A stretch of DNA of 64,000 nt from Osedax fenrisi (taxonomy: Eukaryota > Annelida > Polychaeta > Sabellida > Siboglinidae). The stretch's first letter is position 1. The number at the start of each line of letters is the position of its first letter. The notes beneath the pieces are model-generated. The model made no database searches. It was not told the origin of the DNA and saw only the letters and a program-made list of their open reading frames with translations. The stretch lies in assembly GCA_964019155.1 (NCBI GenBank), contig OZ025246.1, positions 2,901,066 to 2,965,065 of the forward strand. Reading direction: 5' to 3'. The translations under genes were made by a program, and so were the position numbers. Below are positions 36,624 to 50,084 of the stretch, in pieces.

Positions 36624-39147
36624 ATAATACATTTAATAAATTATTTATTCATGACAATTTATCCGCTGATGTTAGAAGAAATGGTAATATATTTGATCAT
36701 GCTATTAAATCTAAGCTAATTTTAAACTATAAATGTACATTAAATTTAAAAACTAATACTTATGAACTAAGACCATATAATGATAAAAATAAACTTGATT
36801 GGAAATGTTATCCATATTTACCGTCCATAAATGAATTGAACACATGGAGTACATCATACGATACATATATCATATCAATAAAAAATAAACCAAATAATAA
36901 ATCGAATTGACTATCGGTATGTAGCAATTAAAACATTACTTCCCTCATTAATTGTCGTTCACTAGTTGCTAATATTGATATCATTACACAATATATAATA
37001 TAATCTAAATCATCAATAATCGCACTCACAGAAACTTGGCTACATATATTAAATGATGTTACTCCTTCTTATTTTGAACCATTACATTTTAATTTTATAC
37101 ATAGTCCTAGATGTGATGGTAGAAATGGTGGTGATGTTGCTTTACTTTTAAATAATAACTATACTATACTTTCTCAAATTCGAATTAATATGACTCTATG
37201 TGATGTACTTCTTGTCAAATTTAAAACATCTCACTCTCAAATAATAACTGTTCTCACTATATATAGACCTCCAAATAATAACCATATAATATTTTTTAAA
37301 GAATTTTCGGATCTAATACATCAACACATTAGCCCTTTCCTTATAATTCTTGGTGACTTTAATTTTCATTTTAATTCTACATCATATCCCCATAATAAAT
37401 TCAAAGATATCTGTAATGAATTATGTTTATCTCAACATGTTACTGAAACTACACATATTTCAGGAAATGTACTCGATCTTATTTTTACTCATAATAATTC
37501 TATTCTATTAGCTAACCAACCAACTAATTCTACACTATTAACTGATCATTATGCTATTAAATGTACATTAAATATAAAAAAATATATAAGTTCTAAATTA
37601 TTATCCTATCGAAATTTACGTAATATAGACTTAACTAAATTTTCTCTTGATATTCTATCTAATCTTGACATACATAATTTTACTATAACTGCACTTAATA
37701 ATACACTTTCAAATCTTCTAGACACATATGCACCACTTAGTAACCGAACAATTAAAATATACTCTATAACACCATGGTTTAATCATATATGTCATACTTA
37801 TAAAAAAAATACTAACATATTAAACAAAATATATAATACAAATAAAAATACAATTAATCATGATAATTTCTTATTTGCTAGATCTCAATACCGTAAACAA
37901 ATGAAATCTCAAAAAACAATGTACTATAATAATAAAATTAATTTATATAAAAATGATTCTAAAAAACTTTTTAAACTTACTAATCAATTAATGGGAAGGA
38001 ACAAAAGAAAATCTTTTCCTCCTCAAAATAATAATCTACTAGTTAATAAATTCTCAAATTTCTTTGATAATAAAATTTCCAACATATGTGATAATATCTC
38101 TAAAAGTAAATCTGTAAATAAATCTATCAATATAAATTGTTTTGATATATGTTCATTTCCCAATAATAATTTTAATAATTTCATAACTCCAACACATACT
38201 GAAATATATAATTTGATAATTACCGCCAAATGTACTTCACCAAATGATCCATTACCTTTTTCTATTACTAAAAAAATTATTAACACTTTAACACCTCTAT
38301 ATCATACAATTATTAATATTTCACTAACTACTGGCATTATACCACCTGAATTAACACATGCTATAATTACTCCTATTTTAAAAAATGCATCTTTAGATGA
38401 TTCTATTTTATCTAATTATCGACCTCTATCTCAATTACCATTAATCTCAAAGATTCTAGAAAAAGTTATCTATAAACAGCTCATCTCTTATCTTGACTAT
38501 AATGATTTATTTGATAATTACCAGAGTGCATACCGTAAACATCATAGTACTGAAACTTCCATTATTGCACTTACTGATAGCCTTCACCATTCACTTGACA
38601 ACCACAAATCTTTGCAATTATTATTTATTGATATGACTGCTGCATTTGATACCATTGACTTTATTATATTACTATCTAGACTTTCCAATATTGGTATTAC
38701 TGGAACTGCTTTCAATTGGTTTAAATCTTTCATTACTACTAGAACATACTCTGTTAAAATTAATTCTTCATTTTCTCAACCCTATCCACTAAATTTCGGT
38801 GTCCCACAAGGTACTGTCCTTTCTCCAATTCTATTTTCTATATATCTACGACCTTTCTCAAAATTACTCCAATCATATACCTTACTAAAATATAATATAT
38901 ATGCAGATGATATTGTATTACACACATTTGCAACTAACTCTTCACAAAATAATTATTTTCAAGACTGTATTAATTCTACTACTAACTGGCTTACTAATAA
39001 TAACTTACTAATAAATTCAAATAAAACTAAACTAATTAATATTTCAAGAACTCGCACTGCATTTCCAAATATCTATATCGGTACAGATAATATTACTCCT
39101 ATTACTAGTACAAAGTATCTTGGAATAACTATTTCACAAAATCTATC
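36624..39147 (+). pseudogene. LINE-E ORF1 end, endonuclease and RT (partial)
   Basis: A frameshift near 36615 leads into FDHAIKSKLILNYKCTLN and TYELRP, then TGA at 36908-36910 followed by CTA, further stops, and the endonuclease: LTETWL, NFIHSPRCDGRNGG, IYRPPNNN, LGDFNFHF, LLTDHYAIK. The RT is in the same frame: NYRPLSQLPLISKILEKVI, LLFIDMTAAFDTIDF, GVPQGTVLSPILF, YADDIVLH and KYLGITISQNLS, where it runs straight into poly-Thr encoded by (TAC)n. From 37190 the frame is open to the array. One RT motif has Ser for the usual Gly (VLSP for VLGP). Confidence 0.82.
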
Positions 39148-39438
<291 letters not shown>

Positions 39439-39480
39439 GAGTGGATGAAAGGACTCCACAAAATAAAAATAGCAATACAA
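39439..39480 (+). mobile_element. SINE 3' tail fragment
   Basis: GGATGAAAGGACTCCAC followed by AAAATAAAAATAGCAATAC matches the 3' tail of the SINE at 2724-2765 (one base difference in the core). Only about 40 bp, without the tRNA-like head, and directly next to the (CAC)n tract. Confidence 0.7.
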
Positions 39481-39576
39481 ATAACTACTACTACTATCTT
39501 ATTATAATACAATATACTACTATATATAAACTATTATAATATTAATAATATAATATAGGAAATAGAACTCAGGCAA

Positions 39577-39819
39577 ATGTACTTCATAATATTTGCGAAA
39601 GTTGTCATTGGTGTGAGTGTATTAATAGTAGGGATTTATTGGTTTATGAAAAGATTAACAGAGATAAGAGTAAGGAGAGTAGATGAAGAATGTGGGGGCT
39701 ATGAACAATTAATAAAAAGTAAAGAAAATAATCTAAACAAATATTTAAAAAGGTATTTATTTTCTAATCGCTATATAACTAATTCATTTACTATGGTATA
39801 TTTAAAGCATAATAAATAA
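39577..39819 (+). CDS. Small open frame with a hydrophobic N-terminus, unrecognised
   Basis: 80 codons from ATG at 39577. Residues 1-26 are hydrophobic (FAKVVIGVSVLIVGIYWF) and would suit a single membrane segment or signal anchor; the rest is basic and Lys/Arg-rich. I recognise no family. Surroundings are transposon and satellite DNA, so it may be a chance frame or an exon. Confidence 0.25.
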   Translation: MYFIIFAKVVIGVSVLIVGIYWFMKRLTEIRVRRVDEECGGYEQLIKSKENNLNKYLKRYLFSNRYITNSFTMVYLKHNK

Positions 39820-39869
39820 TCCCATAATATAATTAAGTATAATCATTTTTCTATAATAATTTTATTTGT

Positions 39870-40011
39870 TGAATAATGTATAGAGATAATAATATTGAAA
39901 TAATAATGTATAGAGATAATGAGAAAGATATAAAGATATATAGCTATGAAGTGAGATATAGAAGGTATTAAAGAGTGTGATAACATATAGTGATAAAGAG
40001 AAAGATATAAC

Positions 40012-40059
<48 letters not shown>

Positions 40060-40198
40060 GAGAGAGAGAAAGTATTAAAGAGAGTGATAAAAGATAGTGA
40101 TAAAGAGAAAGATATAACGAGATATAGATATGAAGAAAGATAGAGAGAGAAAGTATTACAGAGAGTGATAAAAGATAGGGATAAAGAGAAAGATATAA

Positions 40199-40243
<45 letters not shown>

Positions 40244-40540
40244 GAGAGAGAGAAAGTATTAAAGAGAGTGATAAAAGATAGTGATAAAGAGAAAGATATA
40301 ACGAGATATAGATATGAAGAGAGATAGAGAGAGAAAGTATTACAGAGAGTGATAAAAGATAGTTATAAAGAGAAAGATATAACGAAATATGGATATGAAG
40401 AGAGAGAAAGTATTAAAGAGAGTGATAAAAGATAGTGATAAAGTGAAAGATATAACGATATATAGATATGAAGAGAGATAGAGAGAGAAAATATTACAGA
40501 GAGTGATAAAAGATAGGGATAAAGAGAAAGATATAAAAAG

Positions 40541-40571
<31 letters not shown>

Positions 40572-41645
40572 GAGAGAGAGAAAGTATTAAAGAGAGTGAT
40601 AAAAGATAGTGATAAAGAAAAGATATAACGAGATATAGATATGAAGAGAGATAGAGAGAGAAAGTATTACAGAGAGTGATAAAAGATAGTTATAAAGAGA
40701 AAGATATAACGAAATATGGATATGAAGAGAGAGAAAGTATTAAAGAGAGTGATAACATATAGTGATAAATATAACGAAATATAGTTATGAAGAGATATAA
40801 AGAGAGAAAGTATTAAAGAGAGTGGTAAAATATAGTGATAAAGAGAAAGATATAACGAGATATATATATGAAAAGAGAGAGAAAGTATTAAAGAGAGTGA
40901 TAAAAGATAGTGATAAAGAGAAAGATATAACGAGATATAGATATGAAGAGAGATAGAGAGAGAAAGTATTACAGAGAGTGATAAAAGATAGTTATAAAGA
41001 GAAAGATATAACGAAATATGGATATGAAGAGAGAGAAAGTATTAAAGAGAGTGATAACATATAGTGATAAATATAACGAAATATAGTTATGAAGAGATAA
41101 AAATAGAGAAAGTATTAAAGAGAGTGGTAAAAGATAGTGATAAAGATAAAGATATAACGAGATATAGATACGAAGAGAGATAGAGAGAGAAAGTATTACA
41201 TAGAGTTATAAAGGATAGCGATAAAGTGACAGATATAACGAGATATAGATATGAAGAGAGGTAGAGAGAGAAAGTATTACAGAGAGTGATAAAAGATAGG
41301 GATAAAGAGAAATATATAAAGAGAGATATATATAATTATATATATATATGAAGAGAGAGAGAAAGTATTAAAGATAGTGATAAAAGATAGTGATAAAGAG
41401 AAAGATATAACGATACATAGATATGAAGAGAGAGAGAGAAAGTATTAAAGAGAGTGATAAAAGATAGGGATAAAGAGAAAGATATAAAGAGATATAGATA
41501 TGAAGAGAGAGAGAAAGTATTAAAGAGAGTGATAAAATATAGTGATAAAGAGAAAGATATAACGAGATATATATATATGAAGAGAGATAGAGAGAGAAAG
41601 TATTACAGAGAGTGATAAAATATAGGGATAAAGAGAAAGATATAA

Positions 41646-41692
<47 letters not shown>

Positions 41693-42970
41693 GAGAGAGA
41701 GAAAGTATTAAAGAGAGTGATAAAATATAGTGATAAAGAGAAAGATATAACGATATATAGATATGAAGAGAGATAGAAAGTATTAAAGAGAGTGATAAAA
41801 GATAGGGATAAAGAGAAAGATATAAAGAGATATAGATATGAAGAGAGAGAGAAAGTATTAAAGAGAGTGATAAAATATAGTTATAAAGATAAAGATATAA
41901 CGAGATATATATATGAAGAGAGAGAGAAAGTATTAAAGATAGTGATAAAATATAGTGATAAAGAGAAAGATATAACGATATATAGATATGAAGAGAGAGA
42001 GAAAGTATTAAAGAGAGTGATACAAGATAGGGATAAAGAGAAAGATATAAAGAGATATAGATATGAAGAGAGAGAAAGTATTAAAGAGAGTGTAAAAATA
42101 TAGTTATAAAGATAAAGATATAACGAGATATAGATATGAAGAGAGAGAGAAAGTATTAAAGAGAGTGATAAAAGATAGTTATAAAGATAAAGATATAACG
42201 AGATATGGATATGAATAGAGAGAAAGTATTAAAGAGAGTGATAAAAGATAGTGATAAAGTGAAAGATATAACGATATATAGATATGAAGAGAGATAGAGA
42301 GAGAAATTATTACAGAGAGTGATAAAATATAGGGATAAAGAGAAAGATATAAAGAGATATATATAATATATATATATGTGAAGAGAGAGAGAAAGTATTA
42401 AAGAGAGTGATAAAAGATAGTGATAAAGAGAAAGATATGACGAGATATAGATATGAAGAGAGATAGAGAGAGAAAGTATTACAGAGAGTGATAAAAGATA
42501 GTTATAAAGAGAAAGATATAACGAAATATGGATATGAAGAGAGAGAAAGTATTAAAGAGAGTGATAACATATAGTGATAAATATAACGAAATATAGTTAT
42601 GAAGAGATATAAAGAGAGAAAGTATTAAAGAGAGTGGTAAAATATAGTGATAAAGAGAAAGATATAACGAGATATATATATATGAAAAGAGAGAGAAAGT
42701 ATTAAAGAGAGTGATAAAAGATAGTGATAAATATAAAGATATAACGAGATATAGATATGAAGAGATAGAGAGAGAAAGTATTAAAGAGAGTGATAAAATA
42801 TAGTAATAAAGAGAAATATATAATGAGATATAGATATGAAGAGAGTGAGAGAGTATTAAAGAGAGTGATAAAAGATAGAGATAGAAAGAAAGATATAACG
42901 AAATATAGATTTGAAGAGATATAAAGAGAGAAATTATTAAAGAGAGTTATAAAAGATAAATATATATATA
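39870..42970 (+). repeat. Purine-rich satellite, 3.1 kb
   Basis: Units containing GAGAGAAAGTATTAAAGAG, GTGATAAAAGATAGTGATAA and AGAGAAAGATATAACGAGAT repeat every 68-105 bp, with embedded short TA tracts (for example 40018-40057, 40204-40240, 41652-41689). The plus strand is strongly purine-biased with very few C. At 41792-42103 the unit is 75 bp, so the frame stays open as a 25-residue Lys/Arg/Glu repeat; the rest is not open. The array decays gradually to about 43300. Confidence 0.93.
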
Positions 42971-43409
42971 GATATATGACTATATATAAAGAGAGATATT
43001 AATATAGTTAGAGTGAGATAATAGAGAGAGGTAATACTATAAATATAGAAATATAATAAAAATAAGACATATATAAAGAGATACGTTAGAGAGATTAGAG
43101 ATAAATAAATATATAGAGTAGGATAACTAGATATAACATATTAAGAGAGTTTGAGATATATTGAATTAGATTTATATATAAAAATAGAAATATAGATAGA
43201 TAAGGAAATATCGAAATAAAAATAATAAAATGGGTTACTAAAGATAGCTATAGAGGTATAATGAGGGAAAGAGATAAATAACTATACATAGATATGTAGA
43301 TATATACAAAGATATAGAGGTATACTTAATTTGCTTATATTCAAATAACTCCCTACTATAATACACATGGAGGTCAACTTTAACAGGTAATCTATGAATT
43401 ATAATTTAT

Positions 43410-43454
<45 letters not shown>

Positions 43455-43758
43455 ATAATTGAATCTATTTAAAATAAATATTAATATACAAATATTATAA
43501 ACATATTTAAGTATTAGGAAGTACCTATATATTTGTAAATAATTAAAATTATTAAAATAGTATGCAATATATTAAATATATTAAATTATAATACTTAACA
43601 TATATTTATTTTAAAGTAATTTTCGCAATTTATTCTTAATCGATTCGAGAGTAGATTATGTTTTAATGCATTCCTAATAAATTATATGTATTTATTCCAG
43701 ACATCACATATATATATATTTATTAACATTAGTTACTATTTAATAGGTATATTATATA

Positions 43759-43807
<49 letters not shown>

Positions 43808-44882
43808 AGACTTGGTTATGAATGATATTATCAAATTCATACTAAGATTATAGTTATAATATGGTCTAATATATCCTATATAAAGGAGTTTTTTAATAGT
43901 AATCTGAATGTGTAAGTATACTATAGCAACAAATATTAAATGGGCGACAACAGAAGAAAATATAATATATTATTTTGAAACAATTTAGGAGAATAACTTA
44001 TATAACTATACTAAAAACTAACAGAAAAAAACAACAAATTCAATTCATTTAATACGAATTATTACTATTATTATTCTTATTATTTATTAAATGTGCTTCA
44101 CTATAGTTCCAGTATATATTTACCTATGTTACATTATTTTAAACTTAATAGATTAATATATTCACTTATATTATTATAATATAAATATATTCATATAATT
44201 TCAAAGTAATATTAACAATCACAAAACAGTATTCAGTAAGGATTAAAGATATAAGATGATTTCCATAGTAGTTTAAATAATTTGCTTGAAGTGGATATAG
44301 GTGTGTGGATTATACATATAGTACTTCAACTCCGATCTTCCCCTGCAATACCCGGGTGCTGTAAATACAGGATGTTGATCGATTGATGCTGATTACATCT
44401 GTATCATATAAAATAAAACGTATTATAAATTTCTATTATTTTACATGTGTCATATTTAATGATATTATTATTATTAATTATATTGAATTAAATATACAAA
44501 TAATTATTTTATTACATAATATATTCCCAGCTTTATTCACTATAAATAGATGAGGTATTACATTATAGATATGATTCATAATTAATTATCATAGATTATT
44601 TTCTTAATACATTTAAAAATTAAATCTTTATTCTTCATGAAAATATGTTTCTTAAAAGAGTTTCTATTACATATGTAATATACATTTTATAATCCTATTA
44701 AATATTATAATTTATATTAAAAGTTAACAATATATTAGAAATTAATTATAGATGTATATACATAAAATTTCATTATTTTGTCATGCTTTTTATTTTGAAT
44801 TATTACATAATATATATTACATAATTTAATTATAATACTTATTTGTTGCATTAAATTATATATAAATTTTATATTTATGCAT

Positions 44883-44925
<43 letters not shown>

Positions 44926-44991
44926 TGTTTATATACAATATATATACATCATTCATTACATGTAATTTCATTTAAATGAGTAGTCCATTTG
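42971..44991. other. AT-rich, no gene recognised
   Basis: Holds (TA)n at 43762-43805 and 44884-44922 and a small GC-richer patch at 44336-44385 (CAATACCCGGGTGCTG) whose similarity to the 3' end of 5S rRNA is too short to call. Confidence 0.5.
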
Positions 44992-45868
44992 TTACGTTAA
45001 TTTTCGTGGAGTAGTTCCTAGTCGTATGAAATTGTGCAGTGTCCTATTAAATATGTCTACTAGTTCATTTCCACATCGATGATATTGAGTAGTCTGTGTT
45101 TTCTTTATCCCATATCGTCTGCAAGTCTCTAATAATATTCCCGCTACAAAATGTCTACCTTGATCGGAATTGCACATTCCATAAACCATTGGTTTATTAA
45201 TACGTTCGCAACTGTATTAGCGCTTTGATCTCTTGTAGCTATCGCAACAGTAAATTTACTATATGTATCGCACAGTTCTATACATCTTCTTTCCGTCTAT
45301 TTAGGTGTCTAATTTAGCATAGGCAATACATCAAAGTTCTAGTGGTTTTGATGACTCAGAGTACCCATTTTAAAGTTATCTTTCCTAGACGGACTTTCGC
45401 TATAGCTTTACATATATGCTATACGTAATATAAGCTATATGTTAAATATATGACATACTTTTATATGAGTACTAATATCATTATGTAACGAAGGCCAATA
45501 GCATCGTTGTCCTATTAATAATATACATATATGTATCCCTCGCTGGCATAACTTATCATACATATGTATATCAATACATATTGACAATAAGCTATGTTAT
45601 CATTTCTTTCGATACAATTACTTGTTTCACCTTTTTACTTCTTATCGTTAATATTCTACACAATATGTTCTTCTCTACTACTACTAATTTATCCCAATCT
45701 TATAATAATGTTCCTACTTGCGGTGTTTCCTTCCTCGCTATCTCCTCGCTGATTTTCGTATATTTCTCACGACATTTAAGTATTATGTTGATCGTTTCAT
45801 CATATTTCTGTCGTTTTACTATTCTCTTATTTATCACTGATGTATCTATCATGTTTGTGAGAGAATGA
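44992..45868 (-). pseudogene. Gypsy-type pol relic: linker, integrase zinc finger and core
   Basis: Minus-strand translation in order: DWDKLVVVEKNILCRILTIR and KKVKQVIVSKE (pre-integrase linker), then after a frame change HMYDKLCQRGIHICILLIG and QRCYWPSLHNDISTHIKVC (HHCC finger with the second His lost), DVLPMLN, CDTYSKFTVAIATRDQ, ANVLINQWFMECAIP and, in another frame, NSDQGRHFVAGILLETCRRY and GIKKTQTTQYHRCGNE, VDIFNRTLHNFI. The first two catalytic Asp positions are recognisable; stops and frameshifts make it inactive. A matching C-terminal part lies next to it on the opposite strand. Confidence 0.82.
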
Positions 45869-45889
45869 CATTTACCAATTGATAATAAG

Positions 45890-46232
45890 GTTGGTAATGG
45901 AGGGAGAAGATACAGTGAATAAAAGTGCAGATTGGATAAAAGATATACACAATAAAATACTAATTATAAAGAACTGAACTAAAGTGAAAAATTCTATTTA
46001 AGAATAAATAAGAAAAATATTCATTGGAATAAATAAGTTGCAACCTTATGGGAATGATAAAGAATGGGTAGTAACTGGGAGAAAAGATAATATTTATGAA
46101 ATACAAGATGACGAAGGTAAACGTAAAGTGATTAATAAAGAAAGCTTACAATTATACAAACCAAAGTATATTGATTGTAAAGATAAACGTAAAGAAACCG
46201 CTGTTATACACCATGTTGTTACGCCCGGGTAG
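45890..46232 (+). pseudogene. Gypsy-type integrase C-terminal relic
   Basis: After stops around 45990, the frame reads KLQPYGNDKEWVVTGRKDNI, YEIQDDEGKRKVINKESLQ and LYKPKYIDCKDK. This is the region after the integrase core that folds as a small SH3-like/GPY-type domain in Ty3/Gypsy elements. Orientation is opposite to 44992-45868, with only about 20 bases between them. Confidence 0.7.
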
Positions 46233-46329
46233 AAGGAAGATAGGATAACATTGTCATTATAATTTGGTGAATTTATATTATATATTATATATGATATATG
46301 ATATATTATAATTAAATGATATATTATAT

Positions 46330-48230
46330 ATATAAAAAAAATGTACATAAAAATAAATGTTGGCTTTTCAATGGGTTAATTAAATGTATAATTAAAAAAA
46401 ATAAATTATTCTATAAGTTTAAAATTAATAAATCTAGTACCACTGAAATAATATATAAGGAGTATAAAAAGTATCTTTCAAAAATTCTTATCAAAGCTGA
46501 GAGTAATTACCATAGTAAGTATTTCAATGACAATAGATACAATCCAAAACAAGTTTGGAAAAAGATTAATTCTATAATATATGGACAATAATGCAATACA
46601 ATATCTAACACAATATATGATAATATACGTTGTGAGAAATTTAATGATTTCTTTTGCAATATTGGTGAAAAGTTAGCTTCTAAATTAGGTGATGATATTG
46701 ATAAGAACGAAGTAACTAATTATATAACTAATATTAATCCAAATTCATTATTTATCACCCCTACTAGCCCTGATGAAATAATTAATATTATTTTAAATTC
46801 TAAACCTAAAAATAATACCGATTATCATAATTTTTCTTTTAAATTGATAACACAGATAATTACTTCAATATGTAATCCTTTATCACATTTAATAAATCTC
46901 TGTATCCTACAAGGTATATTTACAAATTGCCTAAAAATATCCAAAGTTATAACCATACATAAATCAGGTGACATTGATGATCCAACTAATTACAGGCCTA
47001 TTTCATTATTATCGCCTTTTTCTAAAATTATAGAAAAAGTATTAAAACATAGATTTCTAGATTTCATGGAGAAAAACAAGGTGATGAACAATGCCCAATA
47101 CGGTTTTAAAAAGGGGGTTTCAACTTCGGATGCATTATCAGATCTAACTGGGTTCATATCCTTGAATAAAAAGAAACACTGTGCTACTCTATCGATTGAC
47201 TTAAAGAAAGCATTCGACTCCATCAGTGACGATATGCTGATAATAAAGTTAGAGAAGTATGGTGTTCGAGGAGTGGTTCTTAAATTGTTAGTATCTTTCC
47301 TTAGTAACAGAAATCAATATGTATCTTATAATAGTTCTAAATCACAACTAAATAATATTAAATATGTTGTACCTCAAGGTTCAGTCCTTGTGCCATTATT
47401 ATTCTTGATATTTATAAATGATATATTAAATATTAAATCTCTAGGTCATTTTGTACTATTTGCTGATGATACCTCAATTACTTTCCATGCAAATAATGTT
47501 GTTGAACTTGAAACTAATATGAACAATACTTTAAAATATCTAGATATATGGCTTTCTATTAACAAACTAACAATTAATTTAAACAAAACAAACTTTATAG
47601 TATTTAATAATGATAAAATTAAACTAGCTATTATATTACATAATACTAGAATTATTCAGAAAAATTCTATACAATTTATTGGTGTTACAATTGATGCTAA
47701 TATGAATTGGAAAATTCATACAAATTTGGTTAAATCTAAATTATACTATGGCATTTCAATTCTAAGAAAATTAAATAAAATATTACCTATTCACATTCTA
47801 AAACTATTATACTACTCTGTATTTCATTGTCATATTAACTACTGTACCCATATTTGGGGTAAAAATTATGAAATAACTACGAGACATATATGTATAGCTC
47901 AGAATAAAGCTATACGATTATTATACAGGAAAAATAGTAGAACTAATGTTGATTATATCTATAAACAACAGAGAATCTTTACTTTTAAAGAACTACTATT
48001 TGTTAATACATGTAAATTCATGTTCAGAGTTATAAAATGTATGATCCCTCAAATACTTACTAATTATTTCATAAGATATTATTCAAAATATAACATGCGA
48101 GATTCATATAGATTTATAAACCCTTTTGCAAAAAAATAATTACTATCTGGAACTGTATTGGACCTGGATGCTGGAACAATCTTCCAATTTCATTAAAATC
48201 TATTTATAGTAGTATTACATTAAAATAATT
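46330..48230 (+). pseudogene. LINE-F reverse transcriptase
   Basis: One frame from about 46330 to 48139, broken by a TAA at 46589-46591. Pre-RT linker NPKQVWKKINSIIYG, then NYRPISLLSPFSKIIEKVL, QYGFKKGVSTSDAL, TLSIDLKKAFDSIS, VVPQGSVLVPLLFLIFINDI, LFADDTSITF, FIGVTIDANMNWKIH and ITTRHICIAQNKAIRLLY. Catalytic FADD is intact, but the first Gly of GVPQG and the second Gly of VLGP are Val. A frameshift in the A-run at about 48135 puts the C-terminal CWNNLPISLKSI into another frame. Jockey/CR1-group-like; the exact clade needs a tree. Confidence 0.82.
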
Positions 48231-48655
48231 TTGTATTAAAATTAAGAATCTAATATATACAGGTTTTATATTCTAACATTATATTATTCAAGAGATCCTA
48301 CACGATCTCAATACCCAAGCTCAGAGTTAATGCAGCTTGGAATGGAAAAGTCATTTGTCCATTTATTACCCTTTATTATTTTATTAAAATTATTTATATA
48401 CATTTTATTATATCAAACTTTTTTTTCGTAATTCTACTAACATGTTGAGTATTTGAGTAATTGAGTTTGCTTACTCACTATATTATTTATTATTACTTAT
48501 AAGTATGATTTATTTTAATTTTTTGGTATCTACGTATTTGAATAGTGCGTATATGTATGCATGTGGCTTGCTTGTAATTGTCAGGGAATATTGTCTAATT
48601 GATCATGTGACGATTATGTTAACAAAACATTACAATTTATTGATTTAACAACCCA

Positions 48656-48692
48656 GGGCCTGACCAACCCATATGGGCCTGACCAACCCGAG
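48656..48692 (+). repeat. Direct repeat GGGCCTGACCAACCC
   Basis: Two copies about 21 bases apart, inside the LINE-F 3' region. Confidence 0.6.
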
Positions 48693-48847
48693 ACTTCTCA
48701 CATGGTTTGGTTTGGCAATTCCTCAATGTACATTACTTGCACGGCTGCATGCATGCATCTATATCACTTTACATATTATGTTACGTTATGTGACTTCATT
48801 ATCGATATAAGATATATTATCATATCTCGACTATTACCATTATACTG

Positions 48848-48902
48848 TTACTACTACTATTATTATTATTATTATTGTTGTTATTATTATTATTATTATT
48901 TT
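48848..48902. repeat. (TTA)n tract
   Basis: TTA repeats with a few TTG variants, within the LINE-F 3' UTR. Confidence 0.85.
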
Positions 48903-49000
48903 ATTAAGGGTATCCTTAGTATAAGCTAAACATAGCTTGTGGGTATCCCTCCGATTATTATAGCAAATATTCGGTAAATAAAATTCATTCATTCATTCAT

Positions 49001-49439
49001 ATATATACACGATTTTGTATGTAGGGGGGACTAACCAACCAATATAAATAGTGTGGTAAAAGTGGGAGGGACAAATACATATGAGGTCCCCATAGATTTT
49101 AAAGTGGGAGGTGGACATACCCCGTCCCCCTGTTGCAGCGCCCCATACCTAGAGGGAATGATATCTACGTAACGTGATTAGTATTCATAAATCCCGCTTC
49201 TAGCATCAGTATCGAAATCGATGTAGGTTTGCCGATATTTGCATACTACAATATTTTCATTGATCTATTAATTGACATGTAACATACATTTAGGTTTACT
49301 CGCTATATTAATATGTATAGTATTTAAATCCAACATATCCTATTGATTTCTTATATATTAATAATGTTATGTTTATAATATATTTAAAATTTAACATTTA
49401 AATATTAAACTATATAACTAATAATTTATTACTAAAACA
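49001..49439. other. Spacer; part shared with 62480-62750
   Basis: AGCATCAGTATCGAAATCGATG (two pieces, 49202-49225) and ATATGTATAGTATTTAAATC then CCAACATATCCTATT (49310-49345) resemble 62600-62635 and 62710-62750, so a dispersed repeat probably covers both. No gene. Confidence 0.4.
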
Positions 49440-49790
49440 GGGTAATAAGAAGAATTCTATAAAGTTAAAGTAGAAATTGAATATTTCGATGCCACTTACA
49501 AAATAATGTATTTTATTTCTATTTTCGATTATTTTTACGATATTTTATTTCTATTTTGATCATATTTCGTTTATTTTTACTATATGATTTATTTCTACTT
49601 TCGATTGTTTTTCGTTTATTTTTACGGTAACTGTAAAACGTTTTAATTTCTTTAATTTTTTAATTTCGTATTATTCTTTGTTTATTTCTATAACGTATGT
49701 TATCGTTAGCAAATATTTATACTTTATACTTTCGATTATATTTTCGGCTATGTATTTGCTTAAATAAATTATCAATCAATCAATAATGAA
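49440..49790 (+). mobile_element. LINE 3' UTR fragment
   Basis: Three or four degenerate 33-45 bp units of TTTATTTCTATTTTCGATTA type, then GCTTAAATAAATTATCAATCAATCAA (two pieces), the same kind of ending (TAAATAAA plus a tetranucleotide tail) as LINE-B and the LINE at 56400-57062. No coding part retained. Confidence 0.55.
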
Positions 49791-50084
49791 CACTTAGTTT
49801 TCATAATACAAATAATAATTTAAAGCATATTTAATTTTAAAAGTGCATAGTTTGATACTACTTTACAGTATAAAAAACAAATAGTTCCGACCATTTACCC
49901 AATATAGATGGCGCTGTTGGATGTTGTATACAAAATATAATTGCACGATTTCGCGTGAGTGTTATATATTTCATTAGAAAAATCGTTGGTGTTAGAATGG
50001 ATGTAAAATAAGGAGGATAAGTAAACTATATTGCTTTATGAGCGAGTGATATAAGTAGTATGAGGGAACGTTTTTTTGATGGAA

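Larger units (their letters stand above)
35625..39147 (+). mobile_element. LINE-E, 3'-truncated, between two (TAC)n arrays
   Basis: 5' UTR 35625-35946, then a decayed finger/ORF1/endonuclease/RT region that stops inside the RT exactly where (TAC)n starts. The missing part is the RT thumb/C-terminus and 3' UTR. Loss of a LINE 3' end is not the usual outcome of target-primed reverse transcription. Confidence 0.82.
46330..49000 (+). mobile_element. LINE-F, 5'-truncated, of a different LINE family
   Basis: Begins in the linker before the RT, contains the RT, a 3' UTR of about 770 bp (with CCCAAGCTCAGAGTTAATGC and AGCTTGTGGGTATCCCTCCG) and ends GGTAAATAAA followed by ATTC repeats at 48985-49000. 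The RT sequence differs clearly from LINE-A to -E. Confidence 0.82.

Noticed and set aside
44336..44385. 5S rRNA fragment (CAATACCCGGGTGCTGTA)
   Set aside because: Similarity limited to about 16 bases; no internal promoter elements.
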